Below, piece after piece: positions 34,985 to 50,000 of a stretch of 64,000 nucleotides of DNA. Below the pieces are notes generated by a model. The model had not been told where the DNA came from. It did not search any database and saw nothing but the letters and a program-made list of their open reading frames with translations. Location of the stretch: NCBI GenBank assembly GCA_016859345.1, contig CM029114.1:10612001-10676000 (forward strand), in the 5' to 3' direction. The stretch comes from Istiophorus platypterus (taxonomy: Eukaryota; Chordata; Actinopteri; Istiophoriformes; Istiophoridae). Numbering within the stretch: position 1 is the first letter of the stretch; the number at the start of each line of letters is the position of its first letter. The translations under genes were made by a program, and so were the position numbers.

Positions 34985-37739
34985 TAACACTTCAGAGTAA
35001 TAGGGCTAGATTGTATTGATTATATGCAGGGTTAGTAAGAGATACTCCCCCACTTCTCTCAGATATCCTCAGCCACCCATCTTAAACACATACACACCTC
35101 CTTCCTCGGTGACAATCTCCCACCAAGGAGGCGATGGGCGCTGGCCCGACCTCCCCACTACATAACTGAGCATGTTAATGGCGGTGGCAGGCCATCGATT
35201 GGCCTGACAAACACTCTGGCCCTCCACTGACCTTTGAGAGGCAGCGCTCTTGCTGCGGGAGAATATATACAGACAAACACACATGGAGAGCGAGACAGCC
35301 AAGGCAAGCTTTGTTGTGTCTGAGCTGGAGAGACTGGAGAAGTTGACAGGGCAAAGATGTTCATCAGCCCATCCGTCTGTCTGACCTTAGAGATTTCCAG
35401 GATTAATAGTTAATTTGCTGTTAGTCTATTCAAGACTCTGAGACTGTGAATAAAATGCTGCTTCTTTTTTTTTTAAATAGAGTTTAAAAGTTTTTGTTTC
35501 AGACATAAGTTTCCAAAGCAGCTGCATAAGTGTGGTTGATATCAGATCGGTTTCCAGGCGTTGTACACCTTTGCAGACCAGTACTTCACAGAGAAAACAC
35601 ACAAATCCCTACATCACATTCACCTTCAAATTAACAGGCAAGCGCAGTGTATAAGACAAATAAATAGGACACAGCTCTCTTTTCCAACCACTGGCAGCAA
35701 CACAGCTCAAACATCCGAGGCATGGCTTTATGTTCCAGAGGTTATTTTAAAAATTCAAATGAAAGTCAATAGTACCTGCAAAGAGTTTATGGCTCCAAAT
35801 GCCTACACACAGAATACACAGTCTAGAGTTCAATACACTTGCATGTGTTTTCACTGTGGAAGGAAGCTAGTTCTCTTCAGAAAGAACCAATGCCAAAGCA
35901 GAGAGGCCGTGCAAAATTCCATGCAACAGGGGCCTGACAGAAGAATCAAGCGAAAAAGTGGTAGTGGTGACAATGCATGTCAGCCTGTAACACTGTAAAA
36001 TTATACACAGCTTATACATGTAGTCAAACTGATTTTCAAATGTTATTGTTAGGAAGAAGCACTGCCGGTGTGCAAAATCAGCTGTCATTCTCTTAACTAG
36101 CACAGCTATAGACAGAATCTACAAATATTTGCATTTTTTTTTAAAACTAACTAGCTAAGAGAGGTAAACTACCCATCTTACTTTTCCAAAAATGCATTGA
36201 TTTGGAACATATTTTGTTTTTAGAGTAATTTTATGTAATGTACCATTTCCAGGTCAACTCAGGATATTCGGAGAACTTCAAAAATTCAATTGATATATTG
36301 AAATTATAAAAGCAATATTCTAAGATATATCATATCATTTCATGTCATTTTTCAGTCTGCTGCTTAGTACCCATAATCTATGTGATTTTTTACAAGGCAA
36401 ATTAGAGTTTATAAAGGTAAACGAGGAGCGAAGAAACTTCGCAAAGGAAGAGAGAAAGAAAAAGGTCTCTGAGCTGCAAGCTTTCTGCTGGGCCAGTTAA
36501 AGAAGGTATCATTGTGAGGAAGAGCCAACTGCCATCAGATTTTAGTAAAGGCACCACTAACAAATATAGATGATATGTAGGATATACATTTTTTAAGCAA
36601 CACTGAGATCGAGCTATATTAACAATAAGTAGTGACAACAGTAATATCAACCAGACAGTTTTGAAGCACTCTGCAGTATTTCACTGTCAATCTCTCAAGG
36701 CTCAAGAAAATCAGTATGTTTCTCTATAAAATTGTCAGTGAAAACTGTTCAGTTAGTATGTGCAGGCCATAAAGATACTAATTATTCCTTATGTAAACTA
36801 TACACTATATACTTAAAATTCTTATATGTGATTTTGATTTTTGTATTTTCCAAAATGTGAAATTTATCTTCAAAAAAATGTAATCACACACACTTATGCA
36901 CAGATATACCTTCCAGTCATAACACTGAAAGGAGAAATCAATTTTCACTGAGGACTGATTAATTGTAATTGCAAAATACATTTAGAAGGTAAATTACCAG
37001 AATTTAAAGGGGGAAAGAAGAAAAGATTTTATATGTCACTGCTTTTATCCAAGGGCAGCTAAATTTATACCCATATTTAATGTAACAATGAAGAGAGACA
37101 TTACTTTCAACTTTCTGAAGGGTGCAATATGTAATTATATTAAAAGAGACTGGAATGTCTGTGAGCAGAAGCACTTATAAATGTTAGTGAATGGCTGATA
37201 AATGTGGAATTAAAGGGAACAAAATAGATGGTGACTCCTGAATTCTTATAAAAAGTTCTCTGTGGTAACACAAGCCTTGCCTGGGATGGACCGCATACAC
37301 GTATAAGACTTTTTACTGGGCCTTATTGATTTGGTTCTACACCAGTGAGGCCTGCAATGCTGGCTAATGCTATTGACAAGCCATCAGTCTTGTCCAGAAG
37401 TGTGGAGGCATGCAGCTCTTTTTCCAAGACCAACCAAGGAAGGAGAGAGGAAGAGGAGAAAAGAAAGAGAGGGGGAAAAACATCAATGGACAGTGATGGA
37501 GAGTGGGGAGGAGGGCGAAGATGCAAGCACAGCAGACAGACTCAGACCACTGTCCATGGTTTGGGAACACTAAATTAGAAAAAAGACAAAAGGGATGAGA
37601 GAGGGAGAAACTGTAAACAGCTGCATCGATCCAACTAGTGTTGGGCAAATCAAACCATTACAGCCAGAGTCTCATGCCCTGGAGTTCAGGGAGATAGTGT
37701 GAATATCTATACACTGAAGAGAAAAGTTTTTACCAACAC

Positions 37740-38240
37740 GCACTGGATCTCTTTTAGAACTGCTGGACTTACCATTTCTTGAGTCTGCTTCACCCGGTAA
37801 ATAACAAGCTGGAAGTGCAGTGGGAAAGGAAGGGGTTAATTCGGAAAAGGGTGGAAGGGAGGATGAAAAAAGCCCTCTGGCAACCCAGGGACAGAGGGAA
37901 CGCTGAACTCATCACAAACCCCTCTCCTGGCGTCCGCCAGCACATAATGACCCCAACAAGACGGGAATCCCTTTTAATTAAAGTGAAGGGAGATCAGTTA
38001 AGCAGATGGTTGCCGACAAATATTAGGGGAAATAGAATGTTTAATGGTCTATGCACTTATCGCAGGCTATTTTCCACACCCAGCCCCAAACTGATAAACA
38101 GGACAGGGCCTTGTTAATCAACCTTACAACCTTTAAAGCCCAAGATAAGAGAATAATTCGGGATCTTTGTAAATTAGCTTGAGATGTGGCTAAGACTCTG
38201 GCCCCTTGCGTACTCAGGGCCAGACTGTCGAGGAGGGAGA
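37740..38240. promoter_or_regulatory. Candidate conserved non-coding element
   Basis: Non-repetitive 500-bp stretch with palindromic TTTAATTAAA (37973-37982), GTTAATCAACC near 38114, and CpG-containing words. An open frame at 37779-38117 crosses it but has no recognisable domain. Confidence 0.3.
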
Positions 38241-40018
38241 AGAATTTCTATCAGTGTAATAGCCTTGCGCCATGGTGAAGAAGTTTGGGGGGAAAAGTAC
38301 TTTTTCCAGGGGATAAAGATATTTTTCCAGCATTTTCCTGAGTTTTTATTCCCCTTGTGGTTTGACCCTCTTGCCACCCCCCTGCTGCGCTCTTATCAGT
38401 GACACAAGAGAGTCACCCGCCTCCGTGGAAATAATCTAAACAGAGAGGCGGGGAATCGGCAGCCCCGAGCCGGTGGCCTGTGTGAGTAGGTTAACGGGCC
38501 CTCACCCCTCTGAGTCAGACACAGGTGGGGGTGGCTTGTGTTTATTTTGCAGATGATGGATTGAAGAGGAAGGGATTATCGACAACAGTAGCAGCCCTGT
38601 GAGAACTATAGCAGGTACATTTTTTGCTATAACAAGCCTTGCAGAAGCAACGTATTTCCTTGGATAAGTTATTTTTAAATATATGAAGCTGAAGGATCAT
38701 CAAATTAATGTATTATTCTAATTTCCGTCATCTTATATTAACAAAAGAAAAACACCACGGTTTAGTTTTTTGTGTCACACAGAAAAGAAAGAAAAACAAC
38801 AAAAATTACTGTTGTCAGTCAAGAGCCTTCAGTTCCTCTCAAGAAGAAAAAGAGGGGCTGAAATCTTTTAATTCGAAACACAAAACTTAGTAGCTGTGAT
38901 CCCATAATGACCACACAGGGTATAAATTATGCTGTTTGGTGTTTCATTTTTCTGGGACTGGCTTGCATACCACTTTTTGTCAGTCAGGCCACAAATGCAT
39001 GACAAACTACTTTTTGTAAAAACAAACACTTTTTAATAACAAAATTTCACATATGCATGATAACAGCTGTACTATATATATGCCAATTTATCAGAAGATG
39101 TCAAACAAAACACACATTTCTTGTTTTACTTTCAGTTTAATACACACATTTTCTTGGTGAATTCATGTTATGATAATAATCAAAGAAAATCCACTTCTTG
39201 ATTTTCCTCAGACATCCTTATCTGGTTTTTCAGTTTCGTTTGTTTTGTTATATTAGGGCTACATGTTGTGGCCACACTGATTTAAGTGATAAAATGCAAA
39301 AAACTGCAATGAACTTGGACAACTGACAGTCAACTTAAGCTGTCCTCAGTGACCGTAGACATTTTGCCAATGCAAATTTTCCCCTGTAGTATATTTTACC
39401 TTTTCCTAAATGAAAAACACATTGGCTGAACTCAGCTCCACCTCTTCCCACCTCTTCCTACCCCCATCTTTGTTTTTAAATCACGCACAGCAGAACCATA
39501 CTTCATTTAGCCAGCTTTCAGAGCATTTCTGTTTTTTTTACCAGTTAAGCTTTGTTGCTGTTCTAGGCTCTGTTGTTTCCTTCCTGGCCTCTTCGAAAAG
39601 GGACACCGGATTGAAGGCAATTATGTAGAGAAATGCAGAGATTTATCAGTGCTTGTGGTTTGGGACCTTAAATGGTCCTGCTGACAATTTTCCCTTACAG
39701 TAGGCCACTGTGGAGCTGGCAGGTTCTGTTTGGAGCCCTATTGCTGGGCTTGAAAGCTCAGAGTGCTGCCATATGTTGGACTTCACTAATGCCAGCAGCA
39801 AATGTGCTGAACAACGCGACTCAAACCATGAACTCCGTGCCTTGGCAGAGGGTGTGTGCACTGGTTACTTGCAGGAGCAGAGAAGTACGCACTTAACAAA
39901 CGAAGATTGCGTATATAAGTCTAGAAGTGTATGTGTGTTGCCCATAATTCTGTCTACCTGCCTGTTTGTCTGTCCAGTGTCAGATTGAGACCACATTGCA
40001 TCCTCCTATTTTTTCAAA

Positions 40019-40027
40019 CACACACAT

Positions 40028-40066
<39 letters not shown>
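40019..40066. repeat. (CA)n microsatellite
   Basis: About 23 CA units with one TG interruption near the 5' end. Confidence 0.92.
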
Positions 40067-40068
<2 letters not shown>

Positions 40069-43000
40069 CGTACTAGTTTGAATATCCATGGAGAACATCC
40101 CAGATTGCAATGGGTCACACCTGGTTATGCTTCTTCCCTGTCTCCCCTCCCACTCTACTCCCCGGTTCCCACACCGGCGGCATCTGGAACCTATTGGCGG
40201 CAGAGTCACACCGAGCCATAAAGCCCTCAAAGGCTCACAAACGCACTAGGGGTAGAACGTCAAACAATGTTGGCCCAACAAGCTGCCAACAGACACAATG
40301 CATCTTGAACCTGAACAAACTCCACTGCTCATTTTTTATCCTCTCTGTATGTCTCTCTAAACCATTCCTCTCTTTCTCTCTCTCACAAACACCACCTGGG
40401 AATGAGTCGAGGGAGAATTTTACATTTTTACCCGTAAATGGAATTGGTACTGATGCTGAGGGAGCTAAATGCAGCTCAGGCGACTGAGACCGTGGAGAAA
40501 CAGATACCGATGTAGCCAGAAATTCGTTGTCAAAATAGCTTGTAACAGAAAAAGAACACTTGAGTGCACTGAGACCGTGGTGTGTTTAAACATGCACTGA
40601 CAGGATCTATTTATGGTTTTAATCAAATGTCCTAGACAGTCACCATGCTCTGGCCAAGGTGTCACCAAAGGGTTAATGACCGCTTATGCCACCCAACAGA
40701 TAATGTGATCAGGAGCGTGAGCGAGACCCACTGTCACACCGTCATCCTTTTAGACATGAGAGGAGCGGGGGTGGGGGCCATTCTGTCACAGCCTGGTAAT
40801 GCTCTTATCGATTCTCCATATCTGTTACGGAGGCTTGGAAGCACGTTCCAAATTCGATATGCTTTTAATTGGGCCAAGTTCTCCAAACAACACATTGCAG
40901 ATCAAAATGGAAAAATAACTGAAAAGATGACAGCAGCGAGAACAAAGCCTTCACAATTGAGCAATTAAATAAAACTGTAGTATATTTAGTGTACTTTGTC
41001 TGGCTATTCCCTTACACACTTTATATATTGCTTTCCTTCTCTCAGCTATTTCTCCCCCTTTTTGATTTCTGTGGCATAAAAAATGTTGGCCAGTGGTTGA
41101 GCACAAAAATCTCTGTTGGAGCGATTTCAAACCAGCATTTTATTGTTAACAAATGCTGCCTTTGATACTGGCTACAATAGGCGAAACTTCACTGTTTGTT
41201 TGTGCTGGAGGTGAAAATGAGTTGCTAACATTTGGAAGGAAAAGCTTGTGAAATATAACGCAGCAACAACACAGAAAAAAATGGCACTCTTTAATGTCAT
41301 GCAGGAGCCGGCAATGTTTTTCCACTCATTAGAGGGACTTTGAAGTGTGTGTCTGAAACCTTAGCTTGGGAAATCTGACAGACAAGATTGTGGTGTGCAC
41401 TTTCTTCTCCAAGAACACCGCGATTCAAGGTAACATATCCACATCCTATTAGTTTGTGGTAAACTTACCAATTGGATGCAGATAGACTGTGGTATTAGGC
41501 AGTAAAGAATTTGATCATGTTGCCCATAGTATAAAATACAGTAGGTCTACATGGGGAGATAAATACAGCTCTGTCAAATTTAATTTCACCTCACGACTAT
41601 GACCACAACAGCATTATTAAAAGAAAAAAAGGTGGATTCCGTGTGAGAAGCTACATAAGTGCTTTGCTGGGCTCAAGTCCTAAGTACTCCAGAGAGGGGT
41701 GGTGCAAAGTCTTGCCTCTTCACTGTCAGACCCGAGGGTACTGTCTAAATTAACTGGGACGAGTGGATTGTTAGAGGGATGACCCTTTCCCTATTCACCC
41801 GGTTCCACCTCCACACACACATACAGATACTTCATCACACATACACACTCTCAACGTCAACCGCTAAGCCTCAATAAATCTGATAAGCCACCCTGGTGGC
41901 TTCTGTGGCCAATCCGCACAGAGAACAACATGGCCCGTATCAGGCAGCTGCAAAGCCCTCGTCAAGCGGGACTTCAAAGTGCTCTGAAGGGCTGCGCTCG
42001 CACCCCAGAAAGCTGGTCCATCTCTCAGCTCTCCCTTACCCCGCCCCAGCTCCTACCCCCTACCCCCATGCCTGGGTGATGTCATTATTGAAGTCTTTGG
42101 CGTGCTATCCGAGGAGTAAGTTACCATTGACAGGTTCAGAGCCTGGCTGGCTCACCCCTGAGGATTCATGACTTTGAAGCTATTGGCCTTAAGCTGCAAA
42201 TTATTCTTTTCAGGCTCTCTCTGCTCTACCTACAGCTTTAATCCACACCCTCCTTCTCCTCAGTACCCTCAAACTCCTACAGACAGCACCCACTGGCCTG
42301 CACATACACACGTATTACGGACAGAGGTAGAGAGATATAGACAAACAGAGACGGAGAGAAAGCAAAGTCAAACACATGTTCGCTCGTTTTCCAAGATATC
42401 TGGAAACACATACTTTATAGAATAGCCTCATTGCCCCCCTCCTCGGTACAGTAAAGTTAATAACACCAGCAGGGCAGAGCAGTACCAGGCTCCAGCAGCA
42501 CCGGCAAAGATCCTCTTAGCCCCAGCCCATCCATTCCTCACTCCCTTCATCAGCACTTAGTGGACATCTGTGCAGTGCCAGCCCTCTCCATATGCCGCGG
42601 CGGTCAGAAGACAAATGACCGTGTCAGTGCAGTGGCACGCCTGTATGTCTGATGCCACACAGGGGTGCAGGGTGGGTGTGGTGAGGGACACAGACAGAGA
42701 CAGGAAGAAGGCCAGAGCCAGTTAGGAATGGGCAGGGTTTTCAAAGCTTCCAGCAGACAGGGAAAAGGGCAAAAAGTTATCTAAACTGTAAACAAATGAA
42801 ATACCAAAACTAAGTGTTGGCTTATGTGGCTAGCAAAGAAAAACACCTTCAAGACTTGTTCTCCCCCTGGGCCTTAGAGGTGGTGTGGCTTGTTAGCTAC
42901 TTATAAACATTTAATTACTGCATGCTGACCGCTTTCGAAAGACATACCATTATTTTTAGAGCAATTTAAGCAAGTGAAAAAAAAGCAGGTAAAAAAACTT

Positions 43001-44580
43001 CTGGTCATCCATAGGGTTTTTTTTTTCATTTTACTGTGGCGTTAAATGCTAAATAAACTTGCAACCATTTTTCATTCCATGAGGCATTACATTTTTTCCA
43101 GTCACACAGTCTCGATACAGATCCGTTTGATTTGTTTTTGCTTTGTCTGTTGTGTTTTTTTAAGATATGTGACCAATATACATACAAAGCAGGGCATGTT
43201 ACAACTGAAGAATAGATTTGTCAGTGCTCCCTGATGGACAAACTTGGTAATGGTGACACAGTTTCTGAATGACCTGGACAATTTATCAGTCTAGATCTAC
43301 TTTTTAATGCAAGAGATGACTAAATTCATTTGCTTACTTTTGCTCTGTAGGTAACATGACTTTGTTTTTTTCTGACAATGTAAAACATGTATGTAATTTT
43401 CTTCAACACATATCTCTAAAATATCTGGATGTTGGTGCATGAAGAAACATAATTTCCAAGAGAGCTCTCCTTAATCACAACGATATTACCACATGAGATG
43501 ATTGAGCCTTGCCAAAAAAAATAAAGTAAAATAAAGGCAACAAATTTTTCACTGTGATGAAATATCTGTCTCAAGTTCCTGCAAGTTGATTCTCAGAGAG
43601 CATTGTCATAAAGTAAAATGAACCAGTTTGCCTGGAAAGCAGAAAATCAATTTAGAATCATGAGGTGTGGTACTATTGGTGTAAAGTAATGAACTCCACT
43701 GGCTCCGTCAATACTGCTGGTATGTTTATTAAAGGTGCTTTATGTAAATATTTCAGTCTAATACGTTCAAAAATTAGAATGATGAATGATGAAGATAAAG
43801 CAGTTTAGAAGCTATGTTTAAAGTGATAGCAATTACTTACAGATAGCACCGTTAACATCTGAATAGTCTTGAAATCAAAATTTTCTATTATGCTCACAAT
43901 GGGGGACAAGCTTTCTCTCGGGGGAGCTAACAACACTAGATGGTATTTGGATAGACCATGGTTTACAGCCCATACTGGTCAGAATAGTTTTACCATAAAT
44001 CAGATCAGCTCTGCGAATGATTTCATAGTGCAAAGAATGATCCATAGTCTGTCCAAGACAAAATGAAGGTGATGAAATGAATGTGACTGAAAGGTGATGA
44101 TAAAAAGTCAGGGACACATAAGGTTTAACTTGTCATACTCGAAACCCAAGGCTTGTGTTTCAAATTTAACTCTGTGACTCACGTAACACCCTCATGCTCA
44201 CGTGCTCTAAAAACAAAAGTCTGTTTCCAGCCCAGGCTGAAGAAAGAAGAATTGGTGGTGAGGGATGAGAGATGAGAGAAGGTGTGTGTCGAAAAAGTAA
44301 GGGAGGAATAGCAGCATTCCCTGGGTAACAGGCTCTGGCGAAGGAACTGAGAGGTGTTTTGGTTTGTGTTGCATTCGGGGAGAGAGCAGCCTCTCCCAGA
44401 AGGAGGCTATAAAAAGACAAAGGAGGCAGGAGGCCATGTGGAGAGACTGTTGAAAGGGAGCGAACACCCACTCCATAATCCCACCACTGCCACCATCACC
44501 AAGAGAGGAAGAGAAAGAAACGCACACTGAGATTGAGATCGCATAAACACTTCACTAAATTGCTATTACAAACAGAGTGG

Positions 44581-44581
<1 letters not shown>

Positions 44582-44631
<50 letters not shown>
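44582..44631. repeat. (AC)25 microsatellite
   Basis: Twenty-five AC units without interruption. Confidence 0.95.
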
Positions 44632-44632
<1 letters not shown>

Positions 44633-45715
44633 TATGGCTTCTCTGAACTTCAAGTTTAAATTTTATTTGTATTAGTGGCCATATGCTTTTGTAGCAAGTG
44701 TCAAACACAGCATTACATCAAGCACATAGGACTGACAGCCACAACAAACAACTGACAGCCATCAGTGCAAGCCTTTGATGGATGATTTTAGGAAGGCGGG
44801 ATGAAACAAATGTGGTTGCATCTGCAAGCCGTTCTAACTGAGCACTTATTAGTCCCAGTTACATATGTAAAATATGAAAATACATATAAACATCAGTTCT
44901 GAGAACCTCAAAGGTGGACTGGAGATATGACTACACACAGTGATCTCAAGAGGCAACAAGGCTGGTACACATTCATGTGCAAAAAACAAAACAAGCCCTG
45001 AGGCTTTAAGTAACCACTGACAGTTCAATGGACATATGCACAAATATACAAAAACAAAACACACAAAACACATGGCGGTTTAGAAGGGGGAGTGTTGAAC
45101 ATGCTCTCCTCCTGCCTACCCACAAATATCTGAACCATGAGGTAAAGTTGGCTGTCCTTTGTGAACAACAGACATAAAATGTCTGAATTCCTGACGCAAT
45201 ACAAATCAAAATCAAATGAATCCAAAGCCTTTCTCTGCTTTTGTTTTACTCTTGTCCTGGCCACCATGGCCAACATGGTCAGTCAAAACATGGAAGCCTG
45301 ATTTGAGTGAAGGGGATAAGACATGTGAGAAGAGAAAAGAGAGGAGGAAAAAAGGATACAGAAAAAAAAGAGAGGATGTGCCATATCCAATTCTGAATAT
45401 TTACGTGTAAAATGTGCTCTGCAGTTCTTTCCCCTAGCAGGTCCATGGGAATGCAATGCTCTGGCCCTTTGCCTGGGTAAATGTGTTCCCTATGTGTGGG
45501 CTCACTATCCCTCTGTGTTGTCTCCACCAGAAAGGGGAGCAACCGGGCAAGGTGCAGGAGAAAGGTGCCTCTGGTTAAAGAGCTTTTTTTTTTTCTACAC
45601 TTACACATTTTGATGGGGAGAGAGACAGAAAAAGAGAGAGAGGTAGAGACGGGGTGGGGCGAAACAGAAAAGCCACGGCTCTGTGGTTGAACCTAAGTGT
45701 GGGAGGTCCAGAAAT

Positions 45716-45730
45716 CCCCCCCCCCCCCCC
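45716..45730. repeat. C15 homopolymer
   Basis: Fifteen consecutive C, followed by ACCTTCACCACC; on the minus strand it reads as a poly-Gly artefact. Confidence 0.85.
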
Positions 45731-45889
45731 ACCTTCACCACCACTACTATTAAATACCTTTGGAACATCCCGGCTGGCTTTTAAACAGAGCTGCAGAGGG
45801 TAACTGGTGGATATGGAGGAAACTAAGCATGCCCAGAAGGGGGGGATGTTGTGAATCGCTGGGTGTCCATGACCTGGCACTGCTCTAGC

Positions 45890-46140
45890 CCTCCAGCTCA
45901 TTGTTCTGGGCCCAAGAAATCCTTTATAAGCCCATTAGAGTGTGAATTTTACCAATCAAATCGGAGTGTCTAGTACTAACAAATGCTAGCATTGGATTTT
46001 ATTGCTGTTTGAGCCCTCCTGGTGCAGGCCTTTTGGACTGTGTGGTCAAGCTGTTAGCCATTACATTGACAGGCATGCACACGTTTCTACATCTGGCCCT
46101 CTGCAGCTTTAACACACCAAGCCAATTACATGTTGTTGTT
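45890..46140. promoter_or_regulatory. Candidate conserved non-coding element
   Basis: Non-repetitive mixed-composition sequence with ACCAATCAAA (45951-45960), TTGACAG (46066-46072, TALE-homeodomain-like) and CCAATTACAT near 46120. Bounded by a C15 run on one side and AT-rich sequence on the other. Confidence 0.33.
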
Positions 46141-47099
46141 CTTTTTGACATATAATGTTTTTCGTAATCAGATAATTGCTCGACCCTTCAAACTCCCCCT
46201 AAACAGCTTTTTTCTTTCCATGCCTATGTGTGTTGCAGCTGAAATACTGTGCCAGAACTGTTTCAACAAAACTGCTACAAAGACCATTTTTCCTATGTGT
46301 GTGTACAAGTGTGCATTATTTAGGCAACATGTCTTTCAGCATAGTATACATGCTTTTGTGAAGATGTAAGCGAGGTGAGGAGTAAATTAATGAGAAACAG
46401 GAAAAATATAATTACTGGAAACACTCACTAAAATTTTTACATGGTTCCACTTTAAAAAAACTCTGTACACATGCAGAGGAGATTTCCTGAAACATGTTCT
46501 CCATGACAAGAATCTGTCAGTTTCTAAATTCTTGCATGTGAAAACGGCCACAAAGTATACTGAATTTGTCAAAACCTCGATGAAGGGAGGAGATCTCCTG
46601 ATTGAGTCATGTGGTTGCATATTATCCCTCGAATCAACCAGCATGTGTTCTGCACTCACATCTGCCCAGAACACTCAAATATAAAGTACACCACAGCTCT
46701 GCCATTTAGTACAAAATACTTCACACCCTCTTAAGGATATAAACATTGTTGTTGGAAGGCATATAAATGAAATGCAATCTAATGGTCAGGGTGAAACCAT
46801 GATCTGTCTTTGACAACGGACGTTCCTTCCACTCAGAATTTTAACAATCTGAAACATAATGCATTTATTGGGGATATTTGCAGAAACCTCAGGAATCCGC
46901 CCTCCTATGATTAAGACATTTCCATAAAACTAAATGCAATCACACTTTTCTGTATGTATGCGGCTGCAATGTATGTGCAGAAATGAAATGCAGAAATATA
47001 ATATTTTACATAACAAATGCATGCAAAAGCACAAACTATGGATCACTCCACATCTTGTATGCATATATTTTTTCTTAGTAGAAATCCTCTCATTAGGAG

Positions 47100-47660
47100 C
47101 AATTGCCATCTGCACATAAAGCTACCCAGTGGCTGGGATAATTGTACTGCTAATTGTCATGTGGTGTCTGCTGGTTGCCAAGAATAGACAGTGCCATGTG
47201 GCCTGGTGTCTTGGGGTTTTTTTCTGGCCTTGATAACTTGATAGGGAAGATGGGAGGGCATTGGTCTCCCAGAATTGAATTAAACAGTAAATACTGTTTG
47301 TGTTTTTGTCACGATTTCCTGTTTGTTAGTAGTCCCATTAGGGGTTTATCTTGGAGTGTTTGCTCTCCCACACATCCTACCCCTTTCTCTCCCTCTTACA
47401 CACACAGGAAAGAAACACTGTCTATTTTATGCTCTACAGATGAAACGCATTAGCGAATGCATGGCAAGGGACACCGAGGGAGGAGCAAAAAAAGCCCTCC
47501 TCAGTTCCAACGACATCAGCATTTTTTCGCAAATTTGCAATTAGTCTTAAGGGCCAGTGTAAATTAGGTCTCCTGACAAATGAGCTACCGGGACAGGACA
47601 TGAAGTTTCAATAAATCTGAGAGGCTGCTCAGGGCATTGGTGTCCTCTTACTCTAAAGCT
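47100..47660. promoter_or_regulatory. Candidate conserved non-coding element
   Basis: Contains TAATTGTACTGCTAATTG near 47139-47156 and a palindromic GCAAATTTGC at 47529-47538 (two overlapping octamer-like half-sites) followed by AATTAG. Non-repetitive over most of its length. Texture-based call. Confidence 0.3.
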
Positions 47661-49719
47661 TTAAGAGAGTCCCAACAGACAGCAGTGAGAGATCCATGAA
47701 ATAAGCCCAGAGAGCAGCACTCACCACAGGGATTCACACGCCCGAGCTCCTGCCTCTCCCCTCTCAAAGTTCCATGAGGGAGACCACGCCACAGAAAAGA
47801 CAAGTATTTCATGATGGAGATGTGAGAAGGGGCGTTGGGTCTCGAAAGCCCTGATAAAGAGTCTCTAATGTGAGTAAACTAGCACTGGTGTCTGTGTCTA
47901 CACTCATGACTTCATGGATAAGACCACTTTACACTGAGACACTGAGACTGAGAGTGCCGTGGTCCCATTCAGGGGAGTCTAGAGTTGCGTCTCATCAGTG
48001 TTTAAACATATTAGAGCAGGGCCTGTGCTGTCGCTGATTTGATCTGCTGCCTCAGTGGAAAGACGTAAAATATAAGGTTTTACTTTTTAAAGTCTGTGCA
48101 AATTTCTCTTCATGGTTATTGATGATGCATCAACTTACAAATTTGACCATTGCACAAGGGCTTCTGGACAAGTATGACAGTTAATGGAGTTGGCAGAGGA
48201 AGCCTTAGCAGGGATCATTTTCAAATGGATTCCCAGTTACTGTCCATTTAATTGAATTCAACAAAATAACATGCCACAATAAAGTGCTGCTTAAGGTTGA
48301 GAAATGCATTTTAAGGCAAGGCAAACTGATGACAAAGCGAGGGAATGCAGGATGGGACTCTGAATAGCATTAAAGCCCCATTTGTCTGCATTACCTGTAT
48401 GGCAGGGAGTTGATATTTCCACAAGAAGGAACAGTGATGAGAGAGAACAATAATGTGGTGGCAGCAGGGGCCGCTTAGTAGGTTGCACACAGATGTGGTC
48501 TTAAGATTGAATTGTTAACAATTGGAATACTTGGAAACTACATACTGAGACGTCTGCCTCATGTTACAGCATGGTGCATACAGTAACACATTATGTGACC
48601 ATGCAATAGCTATTTCATCGGTTTCATGGATTAGGAGTAGCAGTCATGCCTCAAGCACTGGGACTACTGAACAACAGGCAAGTGGTTTTGCCAAGCCTTT
48701 ACAATAACACCTTAGCTAATCCACTGCTCAGAATAACATATCACTCCGACATCCCACACCAGTTTCTAGGTAGTGGAATTGAAGTAAAAAATATTCCAAC
48801 AATTGTTCTGCTCCAGTGCATACTTAAAGAATCTCACGACCTTTGAACTGTGGTGTCAGAGAATCAGGGAAATATGTTCTGTTTTGCCAGAACTTGATTA
48901 TGTATGTAAGACTTTGATTTGTTTTCCCTGTTTTGTCTTGTCATTGTGGGTCTACACAAATCACTGGAAATGGTTTAAATAATTTTTTTTTCCCCTAAAT
49001 TTATTTGATGACCTTGTTTTATCATGTGTTAATCTGATAGATTTGTTTTGTTTGGGGTTTTGTTTTTTTTTTAATATTTTGGTGAATGTCTTGCATTTAC
49101 CTGGAATAGGAAATATACATTTAAAAAGCAGGTTCAGCACTGCATCTCTCAGTATCCATGGTGACAGCTGTTGGTTAGCAATGGAAACTGTGCCTCATAG
49201 CTTACCTGTTTTTTTTTTACTGTAATTTTTCCCACAATACATATTTTGGTGTGTCTGATTTTATGCAGGGTGACACTCTGAAATGAAGTGCTATTAGTAC
49301 CATAGGAGTATATAGCTCTGGGCTTTCCATCAATATATTTTTGAGCCCTATCTTGTCAAGATCCGGTCCCGATATTGTCAAATCTCAGCCAAATGCTCTA
49401 GGGTGTTCTATCATGAAAGCAAGGCAGGACTTTGGCTATCTGTGTTCGATAATGAATACGGAAACACGACGATTAAGTGCAGAAGTGTAGCAGCAGACTA
49501 TGTCACATTCCAAGCAAAACTGGGACAGGTTAAGATCAGTAGCTACACAAAGGGAAGCAACAAGGGAGGCAGGTAATGGGAAGGGAGGAAACATGGGGAC
49601 AATATGTTGAATCTAAGATAAGTGTGTTCTTCCTCTCCAGAGAAAACTATCTGCAACCCTGCACTTCTTGGCTGCTGCTGAGCCGGTGCTGTTTTGCAGA
49701 CACTATTGACACAAAGTAA

Positions 49720-50000
49720 AGCTGATAATTAAATTACATGTGTTGTGGCAGTCCTGAGATACTTTGAATCATTAGCACATGTGGGGGGAGGAAGGAAGCA
49801 GTCAGGAGAGACAGCGTGCATGCTCAGATCGAGTTTGAGGCTTTCCATGTTTCTGTCGTGGCCTACGTAATAAAGCTTAACGACAAACAAACCGTTAATG
49901 ATGATGGCGTAAAAAGGAAAGGAAGCCAGTGATTCCAGTAAGGCTGGCCACTGATTCTCTGACATTCATTCTGGACTCGGTCCGACACATCATTTTCAGG
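49720..50000. promoter_or_regulatory. Candidate conserved non-coding element
   Basis: Non-repetitive sequence with TAATTAAATTAC near 49725, TACGTA at 49864-49869 and GTTAATGATGATGG near 49894. It has more CpG than its neighbours. Texture-based call. Confidence 0.3.

Noticed and set aside
35561..35998. 145-codon open frame on the + strand
   Set aside because: Amino-acid composition looks random, with no family signature and no codon bias like bnc2. The two CxxC-like spots (CMCFHC) do not form a C2H2 finger.
44166..44527. Two overlapping minus-strand frames of 101 and 106 codons
   Set aside because: They lie in different phases of the same purine-rich DNA. Neither has a domain or conserved start context.
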